From assembly GCA_026724425.1 (NCBI GenBank), contig JAIUCV010000280.1:310001-374000 (forward strand): a DNA stretch of 64,000 nucleotides, written 5' to 3'. Below the pieces are notes generated by a model, which was given only the letters and a program-made list of their open reading frames with translations, was not told where the DNA came from and did not search any database. The position numbers were made by a program, and so were the translations under genes. This document shows, in pieces, positions 1 through 13,307 of this stretch (position 1 is its first letter; each line of letters starts with the position of its first letter). The stretch is from Erythrophleum ivorense (lineage: Eukaryota; Streptophyta; Magnoliopsida; Fabales; Fabaceae).

Positions 1-177
1 TGATGGCAAGATATCGAAGAGAATGGAGACCCGGTAAACCTCAAAATAGTAGAACTCATAAGAGTGGGGCTCCAAAACATGTGATTCTTCGGGCACTCAT
101 AGCATTGTTCTGCAACTGGCTGGCCCACAACAGATACAAACTGCATGCTCCTGCAAAATTTTCCTTCGTAGAGCTAC

Positions 178-247
178 CTAAAATCATAGTCCCTCAACCA
201 CCTAGAACCTCCTGAACTTTTTGCACTCATAGTCACATGGAAAATTC
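178..247 (-). CDS. Possible first coding exon of a minus-strand gene running off the left edge
   Basis: On the minus strand an intron-like tract ends in a TATAG acceptor, giving an exon start at 247. An ATG follows at 230 and opens 17 codons (MSAKSSGGSRWLRDYDF) up to a GTAGC donor, with the exon ending at 178. Both splice sites fit the plant consensus. A probable non-coding leader exon lies upstream at about 1711-1990 and ends in ACTAG followed by GTAATG. The rest of the protein would lie beyond position 1. The product is not recognised: the peptide is short and Ser/Gly-rich. This could also be chance splice-like sequence. Confidence rests only on the splice signals and the open frame. Confidence 0.28.
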
Positions 248-560
248 CTATAACACAATCAAGTTACCTGTGAACTGCCTCCTAAAAAAATAATCCGCTA
301 AAGGGCTCTCTTTTGCATAAGTAAGCTAAACAAACAATTCAGGGGACGTGAAACCATGATTGACATTTACCCAAGGAATTAAATACACAAATAATTAGCT
401 TTCTTAAGGCCACTCTATCAAAGGTGACTACTTACTCTCAAGAGTTAATTACAACCTCAAGAATGACACAATACTTGACTAATAAAGACATAATAAATTC
501 ATTCCCAGAAACCGAGGACATGGGAAATGTCACTAAACTACAATAACCCTGGGGTTCCTG

Positions 561-614
561 GTACTGAGCTGTGCCGTGCAGTCTCCCTGCGGAGACTTTC
601 GTGTCGTTCAGTAC
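561..614 (+). other. Compact RNA-like hairpin
   Basis: GTACTGA at 561-567 pairs with TCAGTAC at 608-614, and AGTCTCC at 580-586 pairs with GGAGACT at 591-597 around a CTGC tetraloop. The middle of the stem (568-579 against 598-607) pairs mainly through G-C and G-U when read as plus-strand RNA; on the opposite strand those wobbles become A/C mismatches. The hairpin is GC-rich in an AT-rich setting. It lies within the intron proposed for the left-edge minus-strand gene, so it would be antisense to that gene. It matches no known microRNA or snoRNA I can recall. Confidence 0.4.
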
Positions 615-1710
615 TCAAATGAAGAAAGCCCTCCACAAAAGGTAAGGGTAGCATAACTTAACCTAATATGTTAAAATTACATTCACCCATACAAAGACAG
701 TTGCTACATACAGCTAGCAACATGGCCACGTAGTAGTTAGGTACGTTGTTGTTAACTTGTTATTGTAAGCATGAAGAAAAACATACTATAGAAAGCACAC
801 AATTATTTGAGACAGCAAATCCTAATCATTTTTTTTTTAAATCTCCTACAGCCTCCTCATTCTTTTTCGTCCTCCTTAGATGTAAATATGGTCCTCCTTG
901 TTTCTCAAGCTAAAATTCATGCATGATCTCATTATTTGATCGATAAGCCTACTTTAGTTCACCACGAAAAATTATGGGAATAAAAAGTAGATAAATATTA
1001 ATATCTTAAGTTCTAAACTAAACAACAACCTTGACCTGCATATATAACAAAGATACAATTTATTAATTAATTTTAGTAATGGCAGCAAGACCGCCATCCT
1101 ATTAATAGTCACATCCAGAAAGAATCAAGTAAATCAGAGTAGTTAATAACACCCTTCTTCTACCTCATATTCAAAAAGTTATGTACCACAAAACTAACGC
1201 TTCTAAAATCATTCGCAAATACGGCTCAGTTGAACACATAACATGATCGCAATCAACAGAGTAATCACAATTAACAACCACAGCAATCTGGTAACAAGCA
1301 CAGTCAAGAAACGTCAAGCACAGCATGGAAACAACTATGATATGTAACAAACAAGTAAAAACAAAGAACAAAACCTTGACAAATTCTTTTGGGAAAATCA
1401 ATTCTACTGAGAGATCACATTCACTATCGCCATCAATTCACACATTATTGAAGGGGAAGGCAACCACAAAATCCCTCCCCCTGGAGGGCAACAAAACTTT
1501 TCAAGCAGAACTTCGTCCTACTTCTAAATTCCAAATATCAACGACGCTTCCTTGTGACAAACAGCCAATTGCACCAGTTTCTCAATCCTACAAATAGTTA
1601 TCTTCTCCTCCGCCTAAGCAATTATCCAAAACCAAACAAATCATAGCCTACGCAACGACAAAAAAACAAGGAGAAAGGAAGAGAAGAAGAAGAAACTACA
1701 GCTACATTAC

Positions 1711-1990
1711 CTAGTACAAGAATCCAAAGGAGCTCATAGAGATCACAATTATTTAAACACAACGGAGAAACAAAAGAGCAAATTATGAATAGTGCAAACT
1801 CTCACAGAACAACGAACTTTCTACTTGGAGGGAGAGAAACGATGTGGTCGACGATCCAAATTCCAAACAAACAAAACACAACCGTAAGAAGATCCGATGA
1901 CGTTTTTTCGAAGCTCCGATTCGAATTTGAATCTCCTTCGACGCTCTGCAGATGCGGAACGGAAATGTTTGTCACAATTGAAAGAGAAAT
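1711..1990 (-). promoter_or_regulatory. Possible leader exon and promoter zone of the left-edge gene
   Basis: On the minus strand this stretch is pyrimidine-rich, with runs such as TTTCTCTCCCTCC, as in plant 5' leaders. It ends in a good donor (ACTAG, then GTAATG). It is less AT-rich than the DNA on both sides, and the GC-richer sequence continues to about 2130, where a promoter could lie. The long overlapping reading frames on both strands here show no recognisable protein character. The leader call is an inference from composition and the donor site. Confidence 0.25.
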
Positions 1991-2599
1991 GAATGAGAGC
2001 AGAATTTATAGCCCCCTCGATAAAAACTGGGCTTTCTTTCGAGAGCCTTCGAAATTGACCTCCTTTACCACAAAAACGAAAGAAAGCGAAAGCTGTAAAA
2101 ATGATGGGGCGAGCCATTGCTGTTGACAGGTTGTGTGTCTGCAATTCCAAAATTACCCCTCCCTTCTTCAAAATATCTCCGAGCGGTTCCGCGTCAAACT
2201 TTTGGCAACCAAAGGAGATAGCAAACTGGCACGTCTGGGATGGATAAGGTGATGTGTCACCAAATCCATCCATTTGCGTGCATATCATCCAGTAATAGTC
2301 ATACACATTCCCCCTTCATCGACACCCCGTGCTTGGGCCTGCAATGGACGGTTGAGAATGAAGACCCAGAAGCCCATTGTTTTTGCCTTCTTTCATAAAC
2401 CACGAATATCTGATGTGAACTGTAGGCCCTGTTGATTTTTATCCCGCCGTCTTTGTGCTTCTTGTGTTGACACGTAGATAGAAGGGGGAGACAGATGGTG
2501 ACGATATTTTGGGAAATTAAGGGAATCTGACGTGGAAGGATTGAGTTGATGTTACAAATATCTAAAAAGATATGGTCTGTCCTCTTCAATGTGAATGCG

Positions 2600-5500
2600 C
2601 GTCATGCATTATTATTGTTTTTTTTTTTAAGGAATTGGTTTCGTCTGCGATTGAAAGTTCTTAATTAGCGATTAACTATAAATGAAAATGAAAGGACGTT
2701 TCTGGGATACGTGTCAACAAATGAAACGTAGTTCAGCTGTTCAATTTGTTTTATCTTAAGATAATCAGATTGTGATTTTGCATAATCATCATAGAATGCT
2801 TACCCAATGGTTGCACCTGCAATGAGATAATTTGATTAAAAACTGAGGACCTATTTGATTTGTCATGAAAAGGGGGGGGGTTTAAATAATATTTATTATA
2901 TTTTTATAATTAATATTTAATAATATCTATTTATTATTATTTTAAAAAATAAATATAAAAATTATTTTTTGTCCATAAAATTATTATTTTATTATTTCAT
3001 TATTATTTGCATTCTTAATTTTTATATATCAGACAAATTATAAAAGATAAAAAGAAATAACAGATGAAGAGAATAAAATTTTTTACATTAATTTCCAAAC
3101 TTGAACAATGCACTATCTTAACAATCTTAAAAAAGTAATACATTATCTCAAGCATTCTTAAGCATTTATCAAACAATGGATCTCAAAAGCATATACTCAC
3201 TTTCATGTAGGAGTCGCCAGGCTAGCCCTAACCCTCCATAGGCATCACAGATTCTTGGTCACAGCCAAACTTATTCTCTTAAATGCCACTAACACTAGTT
3301 GTGAAAATGTTGTTATCGGAACAACTTTAATTACACTCAAAATAGGAAGTATACTCTTCTCCTCCAATCATAATTACAATGTCATAGATTAGACTCTACC
3401 CACTAGGATCTAAATCTAACTAACAAGTGCTAAATAGATTTCAATAGCCCAAGTAATATATACCACCTCACGCCCCTTCTTTGACAAGGAATGTGATGGA
3501 TTAGTCAAAACTACCTTCAAGGATCTTGAAAAAGAAAAGATGGCACGACCATCCTTTACAATCTTTTAGAGCAATATGATCATTGAGGTATACATATAGA
3601 GCTTCTTGAAATATCAATCCTAGAATTCAAACTTGTCCACAAATTTACTATTGTCATCACATTGGTAGCCAAAGAATTAAAGATCCTAGTCCACAACTTC
3701 ACAGTAGATGGGAAAAAGATTCTCACTGATGAAATCAAACGACATTTCATATAAGATGTAGACCCCAGATAATGTGACCTTGATTATAATTGTTGGAAAC
3801 ATGAAAATTCAAAAGATGAACAACCACCAAAGGCTATAATGGGGCCACAAAGCACTAGCAAACCTTTTACAGGAAGAAAGAGGTGTAATCCATTAGAAAA
3901 ATAATAAGAATAAAAAATCATAAATAAACTTCGAGGTGTAAAACTTCACTATCTTTAAAAAAGTGATTATCATGAAAAATGTAAAAGAGTTCATCAAATT
4001 TTATTAATTTGATGGCATTAATTTCATCATCATTTATTCAAATTAAAATTAAAATTTTACAAGATGTTATCTATTAACCTAATTTAAAGTTAGAATTTCG
4101 TAGAATAATTATCAATTATTCTAATTAACAATAATTAAAATTTCACATAATAATCATCAATAATATATATACCATTATTTAAGTCTTTTTAAAACTTACT
4201 ATTTTTTTATAATCAAATTAGATAAGATATCACTCAGATATGAATATATAATTAAGTTTTTAAAATAAAAGAATAAAATATGAACCAGTTCATTGAGAAT
4301 TTTCTTGATAGTTGATAATTTTTAATTTATCTTCTCCAAAACTATTTTCAAATATTTCTTCTCCATCTTTAATAAACATTTAATATTTTCACAAAAAAAA
4401 ATTTAACTTTGGAGATACAAAGTTTCAAGGCCATAATTTTCTTCTGGCCATTAAAACACTTTATCCTGTTTATAAACATAAAATTCTTCTCCAGCACATA
4501 TGGACATTTAAATTCATATTCTACGAGGACAAGTTTTCATCTCCTACTTGGTGAATATAATAAAGCATCATGTGCTTGCACTTACGTATGACCATTTTCG
4601 AAATATAATAATGCATCCACTATTGCTTCATCAAATGATTATATATACAAACACACGTCCCATTGGAAACCTTACGAGATGAAAAATTCCTTCACACGAA
4701 TTAGTACATGACGTTTTCTTCCAAATTCTATCATGCAATAATATTATAATATTTACATGGGCTTATAATGCACAAACAGTAAGTAGATGAATGTAAATAA
4801 TCCATTTGCCAAAAGATGATTTCGACACGCGAATGAAATTTATGGCATCGGTGCACGCAGATAAACGAACAAGCCATGATTGGTTTTATCATGCAATAGT
4901 TTTACATGTGATTCCATCCACTTTTCGGTTACAATGAATAGCTTCTTTGCATAATAGTTCATAATCGCATGAAGTAACACAATCTCAATAAAGCAGTCAA
5001 AGAAACCATGCTTTGTTTCACCAAATATTATATAATATTCAAAACAACTAACACCTTCTTGCAATTCATATAATGGCATCATGTTCCAGAAACAAATTAT
5101 ACAAATTTGATAATATCCAATAAATATCGTGAAATAGTAAATATAAGATAAATACCTTAAATATTTCAATTTCAAATTGCTTTGCGTCTACTTACTTTAT
5201 ACTTGATTTTCCTTTTTGATGGAGTGCTCTTATTATAGACGCTTTTAATTCACAAACTGAAAATGCACCCATGTATTGGTTTCCCTTTCCTGGTGTTTCT
5301 GCTGCATCAAACTTCCATTTTCTTTGCAATAAGTCGAATGAATTTGGGGAAAAACTTCATCACGGAACACTTGGATCAAGCCATTTCTTTTTCTCTTCCA
5401 ATTCTTTCTTAGAGATTATCCCTCATTTTTAAAGAATAATCACTCTTTCAAATTGTTAGAAAAATAATAGAAATAGAAAATTAAAAATAGACTTTGAGAT

Positions 5501-8150
5501 GTAAAAATTCATTATCTTTAAAAAGTGAAAGCCTATGTATAAGACTTATGAACAATACTCTTTTAAGATATAACAAAATCTTTAAGAAAACATTTAAAAG
5601 AATTTAATACTTTTGGTTTTAAAAAAAGTTATTTATAAATTTTGAACAATTATTTTTCAAAAATCATATTTATTTATTTTGTTGATAAATATATCTATTT
5701 TCTATTGATAGATATATCTGTTTTCTTTTAATGATTACATTTTTATAAATATGTATATTTTTTATTAATAGACATGCTATTCTTTATTAAGAAGTATCTA
5801 ATTCAACAGACATATTTATTTTATTTTATTTTAAATTCAAAATTTAAAAATAATTAAATTAAAATCATTAGATTTTATTTCTTTTAGAGGCTCAAAATTC
5901 AAACTCTAAATTCAAATTCAAATCTTTTAATATATATATATATATATATTATTTTAGACATACTAGATAAGTTTATTTTTATATAACTCTAACTAACATT
6001 TTTTTTTATTTAAAGTAAGATTTTAAATCTCACTCTATATTACAAACTATATAACAAAATTCTGATGGCTCCAATCCTCTATAGGTTGGTATTCAAAAGA
6101 CATACCCACCTCTTTACATTTATGGAGAGGCTTATAGTTCTCAAAAGAGAAGGACTTCTCTTGGACCATGACGAGATGAAAGATACATTTCAATAAACTG
6201 CACAACGTATGATGTTTTCCTCATAAAACTATGAACAACAATCATCACTCTTTGAAAAACAAGTTGACTTGCAACCAAAGATCTCCTCTAGAGCTATGTC
6301 CAATATAGCAAAATCACTAGTGTTGTTAAGCACTTCTCTTTGTCAAGAGTTGGTTCCAAGTTGCTTCCATAATTAGAAAATCATGTGCATGTTACTTTGC
6401 ATCTGGGCCTGCCATTCTTGAATCCAAATGAGAGATCTGATGCTCAAGGGTTGTGCGGAAGGCAAGGAGTTGAGAAAATAGTTGAATGTTGGAGGGAGGA
6501 CGTAATCAAAGCAACATTTTTATAATCTAGGATCTGAAAATAGACTAAAAATAAAATATATATAGATGTTCTTTTTTTGGTAGAAAGGATGAAACTCTAT
6601 CAGCACAAGTGCTACAAATTTTCTCCTATCCCCTTGAAGCAATCTCACAGGCACATATATACCAAAATAAGGAAGCGGTAGGGTTCTCTTTCTCTTGGGG
6701 CTTCCAGTGATGGCCTTACACTAATACTGGGCCTTGCCTATTCATAACAATAAAGCTCTATAAACCAAAATTGTAAGAAAGTTTTAACTTATTATAAAAA
6801 TATAATATTAAAGGAAACATTGAAAAAAGTAATTTTATCAACTACACTATTTGATTTGTGAAAGATTTTCTTTTAGTTTAAAAAATTAGCATTATACTAA
6901 ATAGTCTTTATAAATTTTAAACTATACACACATTAGTTTCCCTATCATTTGGCAACTTTAAAACTAAACATAAACTAGGAGGGAAGGCTGTACTATTGCA
7001 CGGAAATTTTAAAAAATAAATTGAGAGAGATAAAAAAAATTAAGTGAGCACGTAATTGAAAAAATCACCATTAATGTAGCTTACGAATAATATTCGAAGG
7101 AAAAAAATTTTGTAGAGGGTGTATATGTACGTACATCATATGTATATATGTATGTATGTAGGTACATACTGAGCATGCATATGAAATGTATAATTTAAAC
7201 ATTAAAAGTTTATATAAAAGATTATTTTTATTATTCTTATCCTCCTCTTTTATCTCTTATTTCTCTCTCCTCTCATCTCTTTTTCTCTCTTATATTCTCC
7301 CAGCAATTTTGCCTCTCAAGCATAACTATTGATAGGGACAGAACTAGGTATCATAAAAGAAGGAAGTCGTCCCTCTTAAAAAGGGAAAATTCATAAATCT
7401 GATTCACTTAGCATTAAAGAAATCATTGAAAAATTGAGATTGAATAGACAATGCAGCACATCTCACCTCCCCCCAAAAGATGACACAACACATTTCGTCC
7501 CCATATTTTTTTTTTAAGTTCTATCTTTAACTATTGATGAAACCAACCAAATTTAAAGGTTAGCATCAACCGCAACTTCCTGTTTGGATTTCTTCGAAGG
7601 GTCAATTCCACGCAAAAACAATAGCAATGACGAAGGGACCTAATACTATCTAGTTTAGTAAAACTTGCCAAGAGAGGAAAAATGAAAAATTATTAAATAT
7701 CTTAAATGTTGTTTCTATGTATATCACATTATCTTAAATGAAATTATAAACTAAACATACCTTTAGCATCACGTTCTTCACTATTATTTTTGGCAAAAAA
7801 GTGGTCAAAGATTTTAGTGCAGGACTATATAAAAGGAAACCATAGGAAGTCATTCACAGGGCAGATTGCCAATCATAAAGGTGGTTCCCTAATTCAACCT
7901 AATGGAAAGCTTTTAATTAGTGACAACATTACTTAATATAGCAAAATAAAGCTTAGCAGCCCTCATTTTACTGTTTAAAATGTCTAACTACAATATACAA
8001 GGTGTAAGACAGTGAGAATATATTTTCAGTAAGAAAATAATCAGCCGAAAGCCAATAATGATTTAATTGTACAACAGACAAAAAATTGTTTTATTTTACC
8101 TTTGTTCATTGCATATAGAAAACAAAAATTAAAGATAGAAATAAGGCATG
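2600..8150. other. AT-rich intergenic DNA, no gene seen
   Basis: No coding exon could be supported. The only long frames are short, lysine/isoleucine/phenylalanine-rich and lack homology. Scattered less AT-rich islands (about 3170-3800, 6060-6720) look like decayed transposon sequence, but no domain could be read with confidence. There is a short TA run near 5930-5950. Confidence 0.6.
3893..5540 (+). repeat. Dispersed direct repeat of about 80 bp (3893-3975 and 5457-5538)
   Basis: Both copies begin with TTAGAAAAATAATA, continue through an ACTTYGAGRTGTAAAA-like core and end near CTATCTTTAAAAA, with substitutions and small indels. They lie in the same orientation about 1.56 kb apart. They could be the same edge of two transposon fragments, or short terminal repeats of one decayed element. 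Only the repeat itself is seen. Confidence 0.5.
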
Positions 8151-8156
8151 CATTCA

Positions 8157-8414
8157 CCGATATATATATATATATATATAATGCTTTTGTTTAAACAAAA
8201 AGTCCTACTGTTGATTGTTTCATGGCCTTACTGCCTTCCCCTGTATACATAGTAAAACATAAGGATGACTATTTACCAAGAAGTGTATATATATATATAT
8301 ATATATATAATGCTTTTGTTTAAACAAAAAGTCCTACTGTTGATTGTTTCATGGCCTTACTGCCTTCCCCTGTATACATAGTAAAACATAAGGATGACTA
8401 TTTACCAAGAAGTG
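8157..8414 (+). repeat. Near-perfect tandem duplication, 129-bp unit
   Basis: Two adjacent units (8157-8285 and 8286-8414) each hold a TA run, then ATGCTTTTGTTTAAAC, then the same roughly 90 bases ending in CCAAGAAGTG. By eye they differ only in the length of the TA run, so the duplication looks recent. The TA run at each unit start suggests slippage or unequal exchange as the cause. No coding content. Confidence 0.93.
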
Positions 8415-11400
8415 GCATGTCATTCACCCTATACCATAGCAATATACATATAACAAAAATATAACTAGCGTAGGGGACTATGTTAGTCAAGTTAGTCTAT
8501 ATTCATCAACAATGGTCATTAATCACATTAATTTATAATAGTAAGTACAATGGCTACTACTAGTAAAGGGGTGTAGAGCTTGGACCAACCTATATAGTTG
8601 TGCTAAAAAGGAAGTCTAATAATAATGTAAATTCAAATCATCTGTATCCAATTTCATAAAAAACATAATAATTCATCAATATGTTAGAACATAAGTTAGT
8701 AAGATATAATATTGCCACGCCATAAATATTTTTCACTAAGGCTTCTTGTAAGTGAATCTACAAAAATAAAGCAATAAAAGATCTCCTCTTAAAGGATCAT
8801 CTATTGTTTCTTAAAGCACACCTCTTTAAAGGTCCATTATTAATGGAAACTATCTCCCATAGAGCCCTATAACTTTCAAAAATATTTTCTTGAGAGATTA
8901 TTGCCTAAAGAATCATATCTCTCATAATGTCAATTGTTCTTATTTTCTTTCCACAACATATATAATTAGATAACAAGAAGGTAGATAATTTAATGACAAA
9001 CAACAATAAAGTAGGCAATTTAATTTAAGCGAATAATATGAAAGCACATGTGGTTATGTAGATACATGTTTGTAATCTTAAATAGCAAACTATAACTAAA
9101 TCTAGTACTGTTATCATGTTTTATCTACTTTGAGTGTCTGTTACAGTCCTAGCCCATAATCCATTAGTCATAGAATCCATATAAGTCCACAATCAAGTCC
9201 ATGTATGTTCATATGGGTCTAGTCATAAGTTCATATAAGCCCATATTGGTCTAATCATTAAATCCATAGTCAAGGTCCATATAGGTCTAGTCATAAGTCC
9301 ATATAAATTCATTTATCAAGGAATTAATATTTTATTAAGTAGCTTATTTAATCTTTATTATTTGCCTCTTTCACATATATAACTCTGTGTATCAGGATTT
9401 ATCTTAATTTGTTAGGTTTCCTAAAACAACTATCTATAAATGAATTCTCAATTAAAATGACTACTATGGGAACTTAGTCAATTAATATAGAGATTAGGAG
9501 ATTAAAGCAAACTGTAAATAAATTATGTATGCCTTTATCTAACCTTAATAGGTTTTTTAAACATTCTTAAGCATATCTAGGAATGATCCCTATAACGTCT
9601 CAAATCAAAGCAATAAAAATATGAAACATAATTTTTTTTTCTTTTCATTTGAGGCCTAGCACTGCAACCTAGCTTAGTGACTGTAGTATCCCAACTTTGT
9701 CATAGTCTTGCATCAGACTTAAATTTTAAATGAAATTTGAAAAATCATATAAAATTATGTAAAGCTCCAAAAGTTACCAAATTTTATATATAAGATTCTC
9801 AACATGTCTATTTGCTATGATACAAGTCATCCCAACAAAATCATCTAACCTCTCAAATTATTCAAAATTTCATTATAGCCCAAAATAGCTTAAAGTTAAC
9901 CATATTGTAAATTTGGCCAAATTTGCAACCTAAAGCCAAAATATACACTATTTGAAACCACTTATCTTTTCCCTCATGGACATGGTCCCCTTCATAGGTT
10001 CCCACAAGATGAAGAAGAAGACAAAATCAACATGAAACCAATAGATTCCTTGTATGCAAGAGCAAAAGTGTCTTATCTTGGATTTCCTTCACATTCTTCA
10101 AATTTTCTTTCAAGTTTTCTACACATCATCACCTTTTCCTTTACTTTTTCTCTTTAAAATGTCCTCTCTCTCTCCTCTAGTTCTGTACTTCCACAACCTT
10201 CCCCTTTTTTCTTCTTCTTATACAGGCAAATGCCTTGGCTTAATTGATAAGCTTAAAAGAAAATTCCCATTTTATTTCCTTTTTTTTAGTCTCTTCCTTA
10301 TTTTTCTTCTTCTCTCTTATCTCTTCCTTTTCTACCTCACATGTCCCATAAAGTTTCCAAAATCAAGATAAATTGGTCAAAATTTTAAAAAGTAAGAACA
10401 TGGTTACTTAGTGAACAAGTTGTCAAAATTTAATAATAATAACAATAATAATATATTATTATTACTACTACTACTACTTTTTTAAAAAAAAAAATTCCTA
10501 TCACTTTTTTTACCCCTTCATCCTTTATCTTCTCTAAAATAAGACCAATTTGGTCAATTAAGTCAAGAGTTAAAAGCTTTGCTAGTACACCCAAAAAATT
10601 TTGAATTACAAATAAATTAGTTTTAGTTAGAAAGTTTAGATCAAATTTCCATAACTTTTCCATTTGGTTTCTAAGTCTTTTAGTTGTCCTAAAATAGGTA
10701 TCAACATTTCTAATTTTTAATTTATAAAATTTCTATTTTGGTCCATAGTGAAAATTACAGATTTTTATCTTAAAATTTTTAGTATTCTGATTTGTACCTA
10801 AAAATTATCCTAAATATTTTTAATTTACTCTAATATTTTTAATATGAATTTTGGTAAATTAAAATTAATCTATTGACTCTCAGAATCATTTTATTTAATT
10901 ATTTTTCTTATTTTGTAAATATATATAGATTTACAAAAAAATTTATACAAATAGCAGATAATTCCAAAATAAATTTTCATTTAATAAATCAATTCAAATA
11001 AATTAAATTGATTCACCAATCATTAATTTTAATTATTTATTTTTAATTTTTGACAAGATGTTATGTGAAGCACTATTAAATTCAAGATATCCTACCCAAA
11101 GATGCACATCAGCAATAAAACAAGGTAGGATTATTTTCATGTATAGCTAAAATTTCTTTCACAATGTCCATGTGCCAATCTCTCTTACAACCTTTTTATG
11201 CATGAATATAAAATTAAATGTGTTTTTATAATAAGAAAAAAAGTATGAAATTGCATAATAGTATTATAAGATCCAATGTTATGAAGTCCTATTTCAAGCT
11301 TATAATGTTGTTGAAGTTGATAATTAACCTCCTCCAAAATCACAAATATTTGGTAAGATTGAAATCTACTCGCCAAATTCTAAATATTGTTCTTGAGAAA

Positions 11401-11556
11401 TTGCAATGAATAGGGTAAAAAATATAAAACTTTAAAAGTTGGTAGTGTGATTTTGTAAACACAAAAATCTATAAAGGATATTGTTTAGGATGAAGAATAA
11501 GTTGTTGAAGTAGAAATTATAAAGCCCATCAAACATCCAACATAACTTTAGTACAT
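8415..11556. other. AT-rich intergenic DNA, no gene seen
   Basis: No coding exon is supported. The stretch includes a pyrimidine-rich tract near 10120-10330 and purine/pyrimidine runs that produce low-complexity reading frames. The short repeats at 9160-9312 are listed separately. Confidence 0.6.
9160..9312 (+). repeat. Imperfect short tandem repeats rich in AGTCCATATA / GGTCTAGTCATA
   Basis: The words AGTCCATATA(A/G)G, GTCTAGTCATAAGT and their variants recur about every 15-45 bases across this stretch. The array is diverged and irregular, like an old minisatellite. No coding frame runs through it. Confidence 0.6.
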
Positions 11557-12386
11557 GATTGTTTAAACTTGCCTAACCAAACCCATTTCTGAAATAAGCC
11601 AACACTAAAACATATAGAGATCAAAACATAGAGATTAAACACACGATGTTTCCTTTGCCTAGTTTTATGTCTCGCAAACCAAAAAAGTAACTGTCAACCC
11701 TCACTCTTAGATAGAAAATCTAGATGACTATGGAGAAAATGACATATTTTGCATATATAAAGGTTATTGAGGAACTCAATATTATCTATATGATATGTAA
11801 ATTATATTGGTAGTAAATACAAGACCCAATAAAAAAAATTTACAATCTTGATTATATCATACCGCATAAGGGATTAACATGATGAGAATAGTGAAATTTT
11901 TCACTTTATCTTTGATGAGACAATGCTAGAGAAAAGTTTGTAACCATACCTTAATATCTAATCGATAAATTTGATTGCTTAAACTTGTCTAATCAAATCG
12001 ATTTCCAAAATAAGGCAACATCAAAACATACTAAGATCAAAACATGATGTTTCCTTTGCCTAGTTTTAGGCCTCCTAAACTAAAAAGGTAACTATCAACT
12101 CTCACTATTTGATAGAAAATGAGTTGATCTAGATGACTATGGAAAAAAATGACATATCTTGCACACATAAAAGTTGTTGAGAAACTCAATATTATTTAGA
12201 TAACATGTGAATAATATTGATAGTGAATACGAGACTCGATAAAAAAATTTATGATATTGACAATACCATATCACATAAAAGATTAACATGATAAGAATAA
12301 TGAAATCTTTCCCTTAATCTTTGATGAGATAATGCTAGAGAATCAAGTTTGTAACCATGCCTCAATATCTAATGGATCAATTTGAT
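11557..12386 (+). repeat. Diverged tandem duplication, unit about 415 bp
   Basis: Unit 1 (11557-11972) and unit 2 (11973-12386) start with GATTG(T/C)TTAAACTTG and share successive blocks, including GATGTTTCCTTTGCCTAGTTT, CTAGATGACTATGGA, AACTCAATATTAT, GATTAACATGAT and GTTTGTAACCAT. Both end near AATTTGAT. Many point differences separate them, so the duplication is older than the one at 8.2 kb. No long open frame spans either unit. Confidence 0.85.
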
Positions 12387-13300
12387 CAATTCATAAAAAC
12401 AAAAGAGATACAAATCATATTATTTGTGCAAAAAGATATTAAATAAGTAAATGATTTATGATTTCCTTGTATGATAAACAAAACAAACATTATGCCTTAA
12501 CATTAAGATGATGGCCATGTGAAGTTAATCAAAAGGTTATTAAATGCAATCTCCATTGCAATAAAACAAAAGATTGAAATAAATTTCCATTGACCTTGAC
12601 TGGACCTATGAGAATTTGAACTAAAGTGTTGCTTAATAGCCTTTGTTTTCTCTAACATCCTTTTAGCTGAGTAATTCCGTCGCAAATGACGATAAGAAAG
12701 CTAGAAGCCACCATGAAGGGGAAGTAGAAATTAGAGCCATTGGCTGACTCTACCGAGCTAAAGGATTTTGATTTAGAATCGAATCATCATTGTGGATAAA
12801 GCAAATGCTATATCACAAGCATCTGCTTTACCACCAATCATTGGGATGTCACAATCCTTAGCATCTGTGTAGGGAAATAGCATTGTGGGTCAATTATGGT
12901 GTGTTTGTACATGCATATTAGTGCAAATGTGGTGGGTCTTTTGGTTATATAACTTTTGTTGAGCTGCCTTGGCTTTACCTACTTCTTACCGATGGCACTT
13001 CTCATGCAACCAAGAAAGCATGTTCCCTTATCAAAGGCCTTTAGGTATTCAACAAAACAAGAACTTTTTAGGCAGTTGGTTCTAAAAGATACAAGTAATA
13101 GGTGTTTAACCATAATTTTTATATTTTTTAAGAAAGATGAAATAAATTTTCAAGCAATTAGCAATCTATACAATGTAATGAAAGATGCATAAGGCTAAAT
13201 GATCTTGAAATCAATATAGGTAAAAAGCCACAAATATAATCAACTAAAAACAAAATCAATTAATTAGAAATTGATACAACATGCAAATAACAAAGAGCAT
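12387..13300. other. Intergenic DNA, no gene seen
   Basis: Moderately AT-rich. A 78-codon plus-strand frame at 12956-13192 has no recognisable domain or splice context and is probably chance. Confidence 0.5.
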
Positions 13301-13307
13301 AGAAGTT

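Noticed and set aside
1821..2306. 161-codon minus-strand frame near the left edge
   Set aside because: No domain, no splice logic and an overlapping frame on the other strand of similar length. It fits a GC-richer leader/promoter better than a protein.
4840..5175. 111-codon minus-strand frame
   Set aside because: Composition is Tyr/Ile/Phe-rich as expected from random AT-rich DNA. No homology or partner exon.
10054..10371. 105-codon plus-strand frame that looks membrane-like
   Set aside because: The hydrophobic run comes from a CT-rich low-complexity tract. No start context or conserved motif.
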